Below, piece after piece: positions 38,276 to 46,459 of a DNA stretch of 64,000 bases; within the stretch, counting starts at the first letter, position 1; each line of letters opens with the position of its first letter. Location: assembly GCF_029814935.1 (NCBI RefSeq), contig NZ_CP104582.1:2666001-2730000 (forward strand), given 5' to 3'. The notes below the pieces were generated by a model. It did not search any database. It was not told where the DNA came from and saw only the letters and a list, made by a program, of their open reading frames with translations. The DNA is from Pseudomonas sp. GD03919. GTDB taxonomy: Bacteria > Pseudomonadota > Gammaproteobacteria > Pseudomonadales > Pseudomonadaceae. A program made the position numbers and the translations under genes.

Positions 38276-38866
38276 ATGAAACTGGCAAGACCTCTCTCTA
38301 TCTCGATTTTTCTAGCATTAATTTCAAGTGCGGCTGAAGCCGAATACAAAACATCCAGTGTTTTCAGTAAAAGCTACAGGTGTACGACTAATGAGTCAGG
38401 CGGATATAACCATGACAAAGGTGCACACCACTTGACACGATTCAATGGTCGCGACACATGGTACCTTACGCACATATCCATGCTCCCAATAAGCGAGATC
38501 AAAAACCTTATAGATTACAAAGAGACATCCTCTTCAGAGGATAATGAAAATCATATCAGAGCGATGGCGGAGCGAGTTTTGATTGACCGCAAACCCTCCG
38601 ATTGGATATCGTCTGAAACAGGATCTTATTACTTACGCAATGCAACAAACTCTCCTAATGGTAGTCATAGCTCTGTAGCAGAATGTGAGGCGTTTGAGAT
38701 GAACGGTAAAGCCGTTCAAGTTGCTTGTGATGGAATTCACTATAAATTCGACTTTTCTCCTGAGACAAGACGGTTCATGGTGATGAGTCCTGGAAACTGG
38801 ATCACCTCCACTATGAATAAGCCAGATTCATCATTTTTCGATTTTGGAACTTGTCAGGAGATATAG
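38276..38866 (+). CDS. exported protein of unknown function
   Basis: 196 residues with a signal peptide (PLSISIFLALISSAAEA, cleavage near residue 22). The mature part has four cysteines (YRCTTNESG, VAECEAF, VQVACDG, FGTCQEI), suggesting two disulphides, and FSPETRRFMVMSPGNWI. AT-rich like the defence operon and unlike the host. No family is recognised. It stands alone on its strand, with TGCAAC but no good ribosome site before the ATG. Confidence 0.7.
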   Translation: MKLARPLSISIFLALISSAAEAEYKTSSVFSKSYRCTTNESGGYNHDKGAHHLTRFNGRDTWYLTHISMLPISEIKNLIDYKETSSSEDNENHIRAMAERVLIDRKPSDWISSETGSYYLRNATNSPNGSHSSVAECEAFEMNGKAVQVACDGIHYKFDFSPETRRFMVMSPGNWITSTMNKPDSSFFDFGTCQEI

Positions 38867-38995
38867 GTCAAGTAAGTATCACCTTTACAATCCCTCCATG
38901 AGACGCTGTGCATAAGTAAAAGCCAGCGTCTCTCTTGCGCTAACCCTTGGACAGTTAAAAAACCGACTTCTAGGCTTGGTGCTGGGAGTTATTTT

Positions 38996-39406
38996 TTACC
39001 TTACCACCCTTGAGAACGAAGACAGGCGAACAGGGTTCATCACCGCCTCGGTCAGGGAGGCGGCCAGTTGCTGCCCCTTCTCGGTCAACTGCACGATTTT
39101 CCTGCGGCGCTCCATCGGATCTGGCGTTGCCACTATCAGTCCAAGTCCTGGCTTTTCGAGACGGTGCCACTCCGACAAGGCCGAGACGTTCCTTGAGCAA
39201 GACGCTTGGCTCATCCCGAGGTTCGTCTGCAGATCCGTCATCGTGCAGCCTGGGTAGATCGCCGAGTAGAGAAACAATGCAACGCTTTGTGATGGCATCT
39301 CGGGGTCAACAGTACGGAACTCTTCAATCGCTTTGAAAAGCTGGACAAGGGCATACCGATCATAAGCCAGGGCGTGTTTGCTGAATGTGGTTTCCATGTG
39401 CGTCAC
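38996..39406 (-). CDS. MarR-like winged-helix regulator
   Basis: 136 residues. Helical N-terminus, then SQSVALFLYSAIYPGCTMTDLQTNLGMSQASCSRNVSALSE, a winged helix, and a basic wing (DPMERRRKIVQLTEKGQQLAASL) as in MarR proteins and phage MarR-type regulators. The GTG start overlaps the stop of the upstream gene (GTGA), arguing for coupling; an ATG three codons in is an alternative start. Confidence 0.75.
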   Translation of the reverse strand: MTHMETTFSKHALAYDRYALVQLFKAIEEFRTVDPEMPSQSVALFLYSAIYPGCTMTDLQTNLGMSQASCSRNVSALSEWHRLEKPGLGLIVATPDPMERRRKIVQLTEKGQQLAASLTEAVMNPVRLSSFSRVVR

Positions 39407-39645
39407 GCTCCGTCCTTGCCGAAATAGAAACCAGAGCTATTCCAGGCCAGCTCAAAGCACCTTGGCACTCGGACATACACGTCGCCGATGAATAAGCAAA
39501 GACGTGCTTTGCCAATAGACACACTAAAGCCAAATTGATTGCCGGTCATTGGCTGAAACCTCCGATTCATTTGTCGTGTTCGCAACAGATAGCAAACCGT
39601 ATCGGGGCGCTTCAACGTTTCCACTTTGGCGTCATTTACAGTCAA
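39403..39645 (-). CDS. small hypothetical protein coupled to the MarR-like gene
   Basis: 80 residues (MTVNDAKVETLKRPDTVCYL...), basic in the middle with a short hydrophobic FGFSVSIGKARLCLFIGDVYVRVP beta-rich segment. Overlaps the next gene's start. Similar small proteins occur in phage-derived clusters, but I cannot name a family. Confidence 0.5.
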   Translation of the reverse strand: MTVNDAKVETLKRPDTVCYLLRTRQMNRRFQPMTGNQFGFSVSIGKARLCLFIGDVYVRVPRCFELAWNSSGFYFGKDGA

Positions 39646-39775
39646 GAGTTAAATGCATAACTCAATAGTTGGCAGCGCCAGTCTCTATCAGGGCTACAGC
39701 GGCATCGCGCCCCCAACCGGCCAGTCCAACTAACCGCATACGCATAGTTCGCCTCTCGGTCTCGCCTCCCGATGA

Positions 39776-39981
39776 GAGGCCCGCATGATCCAGCTCAACA
39801 AGATCCTCAAGCCCTTCCAGAAGACCATCGACCAGCTCGAACAACTGACCGCGACCTGATCCGCAAGACCGGCGCACCGCCGAAGGACTGCCCGTGCTTC
39901 TCGGTGAAGGACTGGTTCGAGAAAGAGGTGAAGCCCAAGTACCCCGAGGCCGCGTACATCCAGGCCGTGAAGTACATCTGA
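39776..39981 (+). pseudogene. fused remnant of two phage-type genes
   Basis: The first 81 bp repeat 40322-40402 with four mismatches, that is, the 5' end of the small coiled-coil gene (ATG at 39785), but a stop follows 24 codons in. The second half, in another frame, encodes LIRKTGAPPKDCPCFSVKDW... to VKYI, the apparent C-terminus of a different gene with no start. The join looks like a deletion or recombination scar. Confidence 0.65.
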
Positions 39982-40077
39982 CCTATTACCACACAGGTAT
40001 GGAAGACCGCCCCCGGTATGCCCCGCGCTGCCGGGGGTTTCTGTTTCAAGACCCACGACAACTGTGAGGAGACCCCC

Positions 40078-40320
40078 ATGACCCACACCCAAATCCGTGC
40101 TCTGTCCCCGCAATGCGAGCTGATCCTCAACCACCTGCGTGCTGGCCACACGATCACCCAGCGCTCGGCCCTGATGGACTTCGGCGTGATGGCACTGCCG
40201 CGCCGCATCGCTGACCTCAAGGAGCGTGGCTACGACATCGTGTCCGTGATGGAGCACAACAAGCTCACCGGCCAGCGCTACGCCCGCTACTCCCTGAAAG
40301 CCCAGAAGCGCCGCGCATAA
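40078..40320 (+). CDS. small winged-helix phage-type protein
   Basis: 80 residues with QCELILNHLRAGHTITQRSALMDFGVMALPRRIADLKERGYDI, a winged helix-turn-helix of the kind found in many temperate-phage early regions, and a basic C-terminus (SLKAQKRRA). GAGGAGA lies upstream of the ATG. Probably DNA-binding; target unknown. Confidence 0.75.
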   Translation: MTHTQIRALSPQCELILNHLRAGHTITQRSALMDFGVMALPRRIADLKERGYDIVSVMEHNKLTGQRYARYSLKAQKRRA

Positions 40321-40330
40321 GGAGGCCCGC

Positions 40331-40531
40331 ATGATCCAGCTCAACAAGATCCTCAAGTCCTTCCAGAAGACCATTGACCAGCTCGAGCAACTGACCGCAA
40401 CCAACAACATCGAGGTCAGTCGCAACACCGAGCAGATCGACCGACTGCAGGAGAAGAACCTGATCCTGATCGCAGAAGCCCAGGCTGCCAAGGAGGCCGC
40501 CGAGAACCTGAAGGCACTGATCGGCCAGTAA
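40331..40531 (+). CDS. small coiled-coil phage-type protein
   Basis: 66 residues, almost all heptad-repeat helix (KTIDQLEQLTATNNIEVSRN, IDRLQEKNLILIAEAQAAKE). Ten bases after the winged-helix gene with GGAGG before the ATG. Its 5' end is duplicated at 39776-39856. Confidence 0.65.
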   Translation: MIQLNKILKSFQKTIDQLEQLTATNNIEVSRNTEQIDRLQEKNLILIAEAQAAKEAAENLKALIGQ

Positions 40532-40601
40532 ATCCTCTCACTACAAGCGAACACCCATAGCCCGCCATTGAGCGGGCTTCGTCTTTTCTGGAGGACAGAA
40601 C

Positions 40602-41093
40602 ATGAACGCACTGACCAACAAGCCGGTAACCATGAGCAGCCGCGAGATCGCAGAGCTGACCGGGAAGCGCCACGACAACGTCCGCCGTGACATTGAAAAC
40701 ATGGCATCAGAGCTTTCCCTCAGTTTTGAGGAAAAGGTCATCCCCACTGGCGGGCGCCCGATCAAGGAGTACCTACTGGAGCGCCGCGAGGTCGAGATCC
40801 TGCTGACCGGCTACAGCATCCCGCTACGCGCCAAGGTCATCGACCGTCTGCATGAGCTGGAGGAGCAAGCCAAGGGCGCAGCCTTCCGTGTCCCGCAGTC
40901 CCTACCGGAAGCCCTGCGTCTGGCTGCCGAGCTGGCAGAGAAGAACGAGCAGCTCGCCTTGGAGAACAAGGAGATGGCACCGAAGGCTGTCGTCTTCGAC
41001 AACTGCATGGCGCTGCGTCAGGAGTCCCTGGCCACCTTCGTGCGTACCCTGGAAGTGATTACCACACAGTATTGGAGCCCCAGATGCTGCTGA
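40602..41093 (+). CDS. Rha-type phage antirepressor, apparently truncated
   Basis: 163 residues. The N-terminal 95 residues are a clear phage pRha domain (TMSSREIAELTGKRHDNVRR, then ERREVEILLTGYSIPLRAKV). A linker helix (RLAAELAEKNEQLALENKEM) leads to MAPKAVVFDN, where a second phage domain normally begins. It breaks off after FVRTLEV into an unrelated ITTQYWSPRCC tail. GGAGGA precedes the ATG. Confidence 0.8.
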   Translation: MNALTNKPVTMSSREIAELTGKRHDNVRRDIENMASELSLSFEEKVIPTGGRPIKEYLLERREVEILLTGYSIPLRAKVIDRLHELEEQAKGAAFRVPQSLPEALRLAAELAEKNEQLALENKEMAPKAVVFDNCMALRQESLATFVRTLEVITTQYWSPRCC

Positions 41094-41134
41094 AACCATC
41101 GTCGGGCAAACACGCAACTCAAAAGGAGATCAAA

Positions 41135-41380
41135 ATGCAAACAACTCGCTCATTCAGCATCGGCCAGAAGGTCGTCATCACTCGCAAAGCTACCGCCGAT
41201 AAAAGCCAATACAGCTTTGCCCCGGTAGAAGAGATGTTTGGCGAAAGCGGCTATCTGCTGGATCTCAAAGGCCATGACTTTACTCTTGCAGACGTACTGT
41301 TGGAGACCACTGGCAGTATCGAAACGGTGGATGCTTACTTCTTGGACGCTGTGCCTGAGCCGCATAACGCAGCCACCTAA
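41135..41380 (+). CDS. small hypothetical protein
   Basis: 81 residues starting MQTTRSFSIGQKVVITRKAT with a very good AAAAGGAGA ribosome site. Contains FGESGYLLDLKGHDFTLADVLLETTG. No family recognised. Last forward gene before the convergent integrase. Confidence 0.6.
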   Translation: MQTTRSFSIGQKVVITRKATADKSQYSFAPVEEMFGESGYLLDLKGHDFTLADVLLETTGSIETVDAYFLDAVPEPHNAAT

Positions 41381-41497
41381 GAAAATGCGGTCTTGACTGA
41401 GCAGAAGGGGCTCGGGCGCGTCTCTGCCTCAACGAAAACCCCAGCTCCTTCTCTGGCTCTGTTTCTGGTTGCGGTCACAAATGAGCACATGCCTCGG

Positions 41498-42943
41498 CTA
41501 TAAAAGCCACCCGACGACATCAAAATCCACTGCCTCAATCACCGGAGCCAGCACCTCTGGCCTGAAATCCTTTCCGTATCGACTGAAGGTAATCCCACCG
41601 CTCTGATGGCCAAGAATGCCGCCAACCAGCGATTCGACTATTCCCTTCTGCTTTAGGTGATCAGCAAGCGTGTGGCGGAAGCTGTGGAAGTCTTTGCGCT
41701 CTGCCCCATCACGGAAGCCCAACTGGTCACGAACCCGAGTGAACCACTTGGAGGGAGCGGCAGCGTAGCCATGCGACTTGTGCAAGGTCAGCTCCGCGAA
41801 AAGACGTTGGTGGCCAGCCTCCCGCTGTGCCTGGACGAATTCAAGGAACCCCAGCGCTTTCAACTTCGAGTGGATCGGCACGAGCCTTTCCGAGGTGACG
41901 GTTTTCAGCTTCTGATCGGGTCTGGTCGCTCGGATGTGTAGGCAGTCGATACCATTGATGCTGACCACGTCATCCAGATAGAGCTGGCATAGCTCATTGA
42001 GCCTCGCCCCGGTGTACAGGCCGAGCAACGGTAGCCAGTACTTGTGCGGCTGAGCTGAGTTGGCTGATGCGTAAACCTGCTTCGAGAACAGACGGCGCAG
42101 ATCGTCCTCAGTGAAGACGCTGCGCTCCTCGCTGACCTTGCCGCGCTTTCTGACTCGAAGCCCATCGAACGGGTTGCGCTCGCAGTAGCCCTCACGGATG
42201 GCATAGGAGAAAAAGGTCGTCAGGTTCTTCACGTAGTTGTTGAACGTGGTGAGGCTGATCGTGCTGGTGGCAGTCTCGATGATCTGCTCCAGCGATTGTC
42301 CCCCGGGAAGCTGATTCATCCTCGGCGGCAGCTTGAGTGCCACCTCTCGGAACTTGCGGGCATCCTGGCGAGTGATGAGATCGACCGGCAAATCACCCAC
42401 GATCCGAGTCATTAGCTCAGCCACGGAACGCTTGTCGGATAGCGTCTTCGCAGCCACGCCTTCATGAGACTGCTGCTCCAGGCACTCCTGAACCACCTTA
42501 GAGAAGCGTGGAGCGTTGCTTGGCGCATCCGCTATCAGCCTATCTGGCTGCCCCTGTTTGGCTCTTGAAGGGGCACTGCCGGGCTTCTGCGGCTCTCTCA
42601 CCTTGCCTCCCTCCCCTAGCTCCAAAGGCTTCTGCGCAAGCGCAACCAACTGCTGCTGACGGAGCCACGCAGCCCAACTAGCAACTCGCTTACCGCCCGC
42701 CTCCCAGGCACCACGCAGGGAGTCGAGGGATGGCCGAATGCCTTGAAACGCCTGGGTGTAGAGCTGCTGAACCTGCAGGAGTAATTCGCGGCCACGGATC
42801 AGCGCTTCGCGCTTGCAGCGTGTCTGCAGCGAACGGCGGATCTCGGAACAAGGGAAAAGCGGACGGAGAACTCCAGGCACCACGATCCTGAAATAGAAGA
42901 TCGAGTGTCGGGATAACCAGAGGTAAGAAGGGAGGGAAGACAC
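41498..42943 (-). CDS. int: tyrosine site-specific integrase
   Basis: 481 residues, long N-terminal region beginning LWLSRHSIFYFRIVVPG (DUF6538-like). SAM-like core-binding domain about 145-255, then the catalytic domain with R314 (TGARLNELC), H420-x-x-R423 (HSFRHTLADHL), H446 (LGHQSGG) and nucleophile Y456 (FSRYGKDF). Its start is 70 bp from the right attachment repeat and overlaps GGATCAC words. It should catalyse integration into and excision from the 4.5S RNA gene. Confidence 0.95.
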   Translation of the reverse strand: MSSLPSYLWLSRHSIFYFRIVVPGVLRPLFPCSEIRRSLQTRCKREALIRGRELLLQVQQLYTQAFQGIRPSLDSLRGAWEAGGKRVASWAAWLRQQQLVALAQKPLELGEGGKVREPQKPGSAPSRAKQGQPDRLIADAPSNAPRFSKVVQECLEQQSHEGVAAKTLSDKRSVAELMTRIVGDLPVDLITRQDARKFREVALKLPPRMNQLPGGQSLEQIIETATSTISLTTFNNYVKNLTTFFSYAIREGYCERNPFDGLRVRKRGKVSEERSVFTEDDLRRLFSKQVYASANSAQPHKYWLPLLGLYTGARLNELCQLYLDDVVSINGIDCLHIRATRPDQKLKTVTSERLVPIHSKLKALGFLEFVQAQREAGHQRLFAELTLHKSHGYAAAPSKWFTRVRDQLGFRDGAERKDFHSFRHTLADHLKQKGIVESLVGGILGHQSGGITFSRYGKDFRPEVLAPVIEAVDFDVVGWLL

Positions 42944-42946
42944 GGT

Positions 42947-42975
42947 GGATCACCCTATGGATCACTGGCGTGATC
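42947..42975. repeat. GGATCAC repeats at the integrase end
   Basis: GGATCAC at 42947 and 42959 (12 bp apart) and the inverse GTGATC at 42970. They match the heptamer array near the left end, as expected of arm-type binding sites. Confidence 0.5.
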
Positions 42976-43012
42976 AGAGCGAAAAACCGTTAGAAATCAA
43001 TGAGATACGTCA

Positions 43013-43107
43013 TGGAGGCGAACCCTGCCAGCCACACCCCGGCACACGATGTTCCCGCTGTGGCTGCTCCCTTCCGGGCCTGACCAGGTTCACGGGTAAT
43101 CGTTGCG
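43013..43107. repeat. right attachment repeat (95 bp)
   Basis: Identical to 32460-32554; forms the core and 3' part of the right 4.5S RNA gene. Confidence 0.92.
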
Positions 43108-43128
43108 AGGGGACCGACAGGGCCCACC
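43015..43128 (-). ncRNA. ffs: 4.5S RNA (signal recognition particle RNA), intact copy
   Basis: 114 nt. The 5' strand GGUGGGCCCUGUCGGUC pairs at all 17 positions with GGCUGGCAGGGUUCGCC at the 3' end (G-U pairs included). The apical loop region with CAGGCCCGGAAGGGAGCAGC binds Ffh. Upstream on the minus strand are TTGTAA (43184-43189), 16 bp, and TACAAT (43162-43167), giving a precursor leader of about 26 nt for RNase P removal. The element reconstructed this copy on insertion. Confidence 0.92.
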
Positions 43129-43206
43129 ATAACGAAGCCCGTCATTGCGACGGACCGCGCCATTGTAACGACTAAACGCAAACTTACAACTGCTTCAAAC
43201 ACTTAG

Positions 43207-43362
43207 CAGGCCGTTGAAAAACGTAGGCGAGGCAGCCAATGCAAGGCAAAAATAGGCGAAAAAGCAGAGTTTACGAGCTGTAAATGAGCATTTTGATCGG
43301 ACTCGCGCACGAGCCTGTTTTTAACGCAGCAGTGGCAACGCAGATAGTTTTTCAACAGCCTG
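43207..43362. mobile_element. MITE, copy 2, inserted in the 3' end of a chemoreceptor gene
   Basis: 156 bp with the same terminal repeats as 14606-14745 and an extra 16 bp (TCGGACTCGCGCACGA) in the middle. The left flank is TTAG and the right flank TTCG. On the receptor strand these read CTAA and CGAA, consistent with a CTAA duplication in which one copy has mutated. Confidence 0.85.
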
Positions 43363-44996
43363 TTCGACGCGGAAACGGCCCACCAACTGAGCCAGGCCAT
43401 GGGACAGCTCGGACAGATGCTGACTGGCCCGCGTGCTCTGCTCGGAGGTCTGTGCCGCCTCGTTGGACAGATCACGAATATCACTGATGTTGCGTGCGAT
43501 CTCTTCGGTAACGCTGCTCTGCTCCTCGCACGCCGTGGCGATCTGTGCGGCCATGTCATTGATGCGCTGCACCGAATCACCGGTTACGCTCAACGCCTGA
43601 TCCACACCCGCCGCCTGCTCCACGCTCTGCCGTGCCCGCGCGCTGCCCGAATGGGTGGCCTTGACCGCGTTCTGCACACCAATCTGCAGACGCTCGATCA
43701 TCTGCTGAATATCCTTGGTGGACTCCTGAGTACGCGCGGCCAACGCGCGCACCTCATCGGCCACCACAGCAAAACCACGGCCCTGCTCGCCTGCCCGCGC
43801 CGCCTCGATAGCAGCGTTTAGCGCCAGCAGGTTGGTTTGCTCGGCAATACCCTTGATCACCGCCAGCACGGCGCCAATATTGGCGGTTTCCTGCTCCAGG
43901 GTCTGAATGGTAGTGGAGGCACTCTCCATTTCCTGTGCCAACTGGCGGATGGAGTGTATGGTGGCTCCCACCACCTCGGCGCCCTCACGCGACTGTGCTG
44001 CGGCCTGGCGCGCCGCATCGGCGGCATTCTGCGCATTGCGCGCCACCTCATGCACCGTTGCGCTCATCTCGGTTGCAGCCGTGCTGACCTGATCTACGGC
44101 CACATGCTCGCTACTGATGAGGCGGTCATTGGCGGCTGCCATTCCTGCCAGGCTTTGCGCTGAATCGGCCACCTCCCCGGTGACCCTGCCCACCTCCTTG
44201 ATCAAGGGTTGCAGTTTGTCGAGAAAGCGATTGAAGGCGTGACTGAGCTTACCCAACTCATCCCTGGACAGCACATCCAGACGCACCCGCAGATCACCAT
44301 CCCCATCGGCAATCTGCTCGATGCGATGCAGCAGACTGTGCAGCGGACGCGTCACCAGCAGCGGGAAGCCCACTATCAACACCAGACACACCAGAAGGCC
44401 TATGGCGATCAGCAGCCCCTGCTGCCAGACCAGCGCATCGCCACGTGCTATGGCATCGCTACCCACCGCATTGGCTGCGCCATCTTCCAACTCGCCAAGC
44501 TTGTCGATAGCGGTACGTGCCTCTTCGAATTGCGCCTCACTGTCAGCAAAACTCAGTCGGCTGGCGCCCTCCGGGTCACTCGAACTCATTTCCAGCACAC
44601 GTAGAGACGTTGCCTTCCAACGCTCATAGCCACGGTCAAACTCGGCCACCAGGGCAAGCGCCTCATTGCCCGGCTGCATGGCGGCGAACTTGTGCACACG
44701 GTCATAGGCCTGCTGCAGATTTTCAGCATGGGCAGCGCGCAACTGGTCGGCATATTGGTGCGCACTCTCATCGAGCAAGCTGCGCTCGGCAACGAAAGCC
44801 TGATAGAGATCCCGGTCAGCATTGAGCAACAGGCTGACAGCCGGCAAATGGCGATTGGTCAGTGTCGTGCTGGACTCGGCAACCTGAGTGATGCCACGAA
44901 CCCCCAGCGCCCCCATCGCCACCAGCAGAATGGCCAGCAGCAGAATTGGCAGAGCAATCTTCCAGCGAAAAAAAGATCAGCGAATGCACGCAACAT
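43321..44996 (-). pseudogene. methyl-accepting chemotaxis protein, frameshifted near the start, C-terminus from a MITE
   Basis: An uninterrupted frame (43321-44922) encodes a four-helix ligand domain, a second membrane segment ([20 protein letters not shown]), HAMP, and a signalling domain with the conserved tip [20 protein letters not shown]. The natural start is ATG 44994-44996 (MLRAFADLF), but the frame is lost at a run of seven A (44968-44974, + strand); the first membrane helix [17 protein letters not shown] is in the other frame. The last 13 codons ([13 protein letters not shown]) lie inside the MITE. If the A-run is a sequencing error, the receptor may still work. Confidence 0.75.
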
Positions 44997-45278
44997 GATG
45001 GCACTCCAGCATGACATTACCAGCAACAGCTTAGTCGAGCCTTGCCAGGCTGCTGCATGCCCTGACGAATCACGACTGAACGCAGCGGGCTGTACCTGCC
45101 TAAATGCTTGCGTTTTTCTGCTCATGGGCCGGAACCACTAAGGCCGATGCGACACTAAGCCCTACCGGAAGGGCTTTCAGGACACTGCCGAGCCTTACCT
45201 TTTGTGCTAGCGTTCCCACGTTTTCGGCTGTGCGGCCCTGCCCGCGCCGAACCTCTCACCTGCAAACGGAGTTACATC
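44997..45278. other. intergenic region between chemoreceptor and HU genes
   Basis: 282 bp with promoters for both divergent genes; no other feature was recognised. Confidence 0.3.
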
Positions 45279-45557
45279 ATGGCAATCACCAAAGACCAAC
45301 TGATCAGCGACCTGGCCGAGGCCGTATCCCTGCCCAAAGCCACTGTCCGCACCCTGATCGATCAGCTGGGCGAAATTGTCGGCGACGCACTGGAAAACGA
45401 CGGTGAGATCACCCTGCCAGGCATCGGCAAGCTGAAAGTGAGCGAGCGCCCGGCACGCACCGGCCGTAACCCGCAGACCGGCAAAGCCATCGAAATCGCT
45501 GCCAAGAAAGTGGTCAAGCTGGTACCTGCCAAGGCCCTGACCGACGGCCTGAACTGA
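45279..45557 (+). CDS. HU-family DNA-binding protein
   Basis: 92 residues with the HU/IHF arm signature ERPARTGRNPQTGKAIEIAAKK and helical N-terminus (TKDQLISDLAEAVSLPKATV). Nucleoid architecture protein. More divergent from HupB than expected, so possibly the HU-gamma-like paralogue of pseudomonads. GGAGTT precedes the ATG at MAITKDQL. Confidence 0.93.
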   Translation: MAITKDQLISDLAEAVSLPKATVRTLIDQLGEIVGDALENDGEITLPGIGKLKVSERPARTGRNPQTGKAIEIAAKKVVKLVPAKALTDGLN

Positions 45558-45568
45558 GTGTTCGCCAG

Positions 45569-45587
45569 CCCAGGCGCAATGCCTGGG
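45569..45587. terminator. hairpin between convergent HU and copper genes
   Basis: CCCAGGC-GCAAT-GCCTGGG, perfect 7-bp stem directly after the HU stop. No T-run on either side, so confidence is limited. Confidence 0.5.
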
Positions 45588-45600
45588 CCGGCTCTCCTGG

Positions 45601-45894
45601 TTACTCGACTACCTGCAGTTCGGTAACGATGTAACGGTTACCCTGCTGCTGCACTTGAAACTTCACCTTCTCTCCTGCTGAAAGCCCTTCCAGTAGTTCC
45701 GGCTTCTCGACTTCGAAGACCATGGTCATCGGCGGCATGCCGATACTGGCGATGGGGCCGTGACGCAGGGTGATCTTCTGCGCGGCGGCGTCCACCTTGC
45801 GCACCTCGCCCTGGCTCAGCGGCGCGGGGTCGGCGGCCTGCAACGGCAGGCTGAACAGGGTGGCTAGCGTCGCGATCAGCAATGACTTGTTCAT
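45601..45894 (-). CDS. CusF-like periplasmic copper-binding protein
   Basis: 97 residues with a signal peptide (LLIATLATLFSLPLQAA) and the CusF core: RHGPIASIGMPPMTMVFEVE holds the His/Met/Trp-region copper ligands. Copper chaperone, last gene of the copper operon. Confidence 0.9.
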   Translation of the reverse strand: MNKSLLIATLATLFSLPLQAADPAPLSQGEVRKVDAAAQKITLRHGPIASIGMPPMTMVFEVEKPELLEGLSAGEKVKFQVQQQGNRYIVTELQVVE

Positions 45895-45913
45895 GCATCT
45901 TTCCTCTCGTTGG

Positions 45914-46408
45914 TCAGTCGGCCAGCACCCGGATGGTGCCGACCATACCGGCCTGATAGTGGCCGGCGATCAGGCAAGCGAAGTCGAACTCGCCTGTGCG
46001 GTTGAAGGTCCAGATCATCTCGCCGCTCTGCCCCGGCGCAATGTGGGCCATATAGGGCTCGTCGTGTTCCATGCCGGGAAAACGCAGCATTGACTCGGCA
46101 TGTTCATCCAGGGTTTCGCGGGTACCGATGACGAACTCGTGGAGGATCTTGCCGTCGTTGCGGTGGACGAAACGAATGGTCTCGCCCTGCCTGACCTGCA
46201 GCCGATCCGGAGTGAAACGCATCTGATCAGTCATGCGGATCTCGATGGTGCGGTCGACTTCGGTGGCATCGCCGGCGATACCCCAAGGCTTTTGCTCCCT
46301 GATCGTTGAGGCGGCCTGATGCCCCTCGTGCATTTCGCTGTGGGCCAGCGCTGCCGGGCTGCCGAGCAGCCCGATCAGGGTCAGAACCAGTAACTGTGCT
46401 GTTTTCAT
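45914..46408 (-). CDS. cupredoxin-domain copper-resistance protein
   Basis: 164 residues, exported (LLVLTLIGLLGSPAALA). Plastocyanin-like fold with the C-terminal type 1 copper loop FDFACLIAGHYQAGMVGTI (Cys, His, Met ligands) and His in RFVHRNDGKILHEFVIGT. The N-terminus after the signal is His-rich (HSEMHEGHQ). Probably binds copper in the periplasm beside the oxidase. Confidence 0.9.
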   Translation of the reverse strand: MKTAQLLVLTLIGLLGSPAALAHSEMHEGHQAASTIREQKPWGIAGDATEVDRTIEIRMTDQMRFTPDRLQVRQGETIRFVHRNDGKILHEFVIGTRETLDEHAESMLRFPGMEHDEPYMAHIAPGQSGEMIWTFNRTGEFDFACLIAGHYQAGMVGTIRVLAD

Positions 46409-46459
46409 CTGTGAATCCTCGCTTGCTGTGGGGACCGGGCCGCGGGGCGGCCCGCCCCG

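Larger units (their letters stand above)
32460..43107. mobile_element. integrative element of about 10.6 kb inserted in the 4.5S RNA gene
   Basis: Bounded by 95-bp identical direct repeats (32460-32554 and 43013-43107) that are the core and 3' part of the 4.5S RNA gene. The tyrosine recombinase gene starts 70 bp inside the right repeat. Internal GC is low in 33.9-37.2 kb and 38.3-38.9 kb, unlike the host. Cargo: serine recombinase, methyltransferase-DUF262-HEPN operon, an exported orphan, a MarR-like gene pair and phage gene fragments. No replication, packaging or conjugation genes are seen, so it may depend on a helper. Confidence 0.88.

Noticed and set aside
39772..39981. 69-codon frame as a real gene
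   Set aside because: It reads the duplicated 5' end of another gene out of frame and then joins a fragment of a third gene; treated as a remnant.
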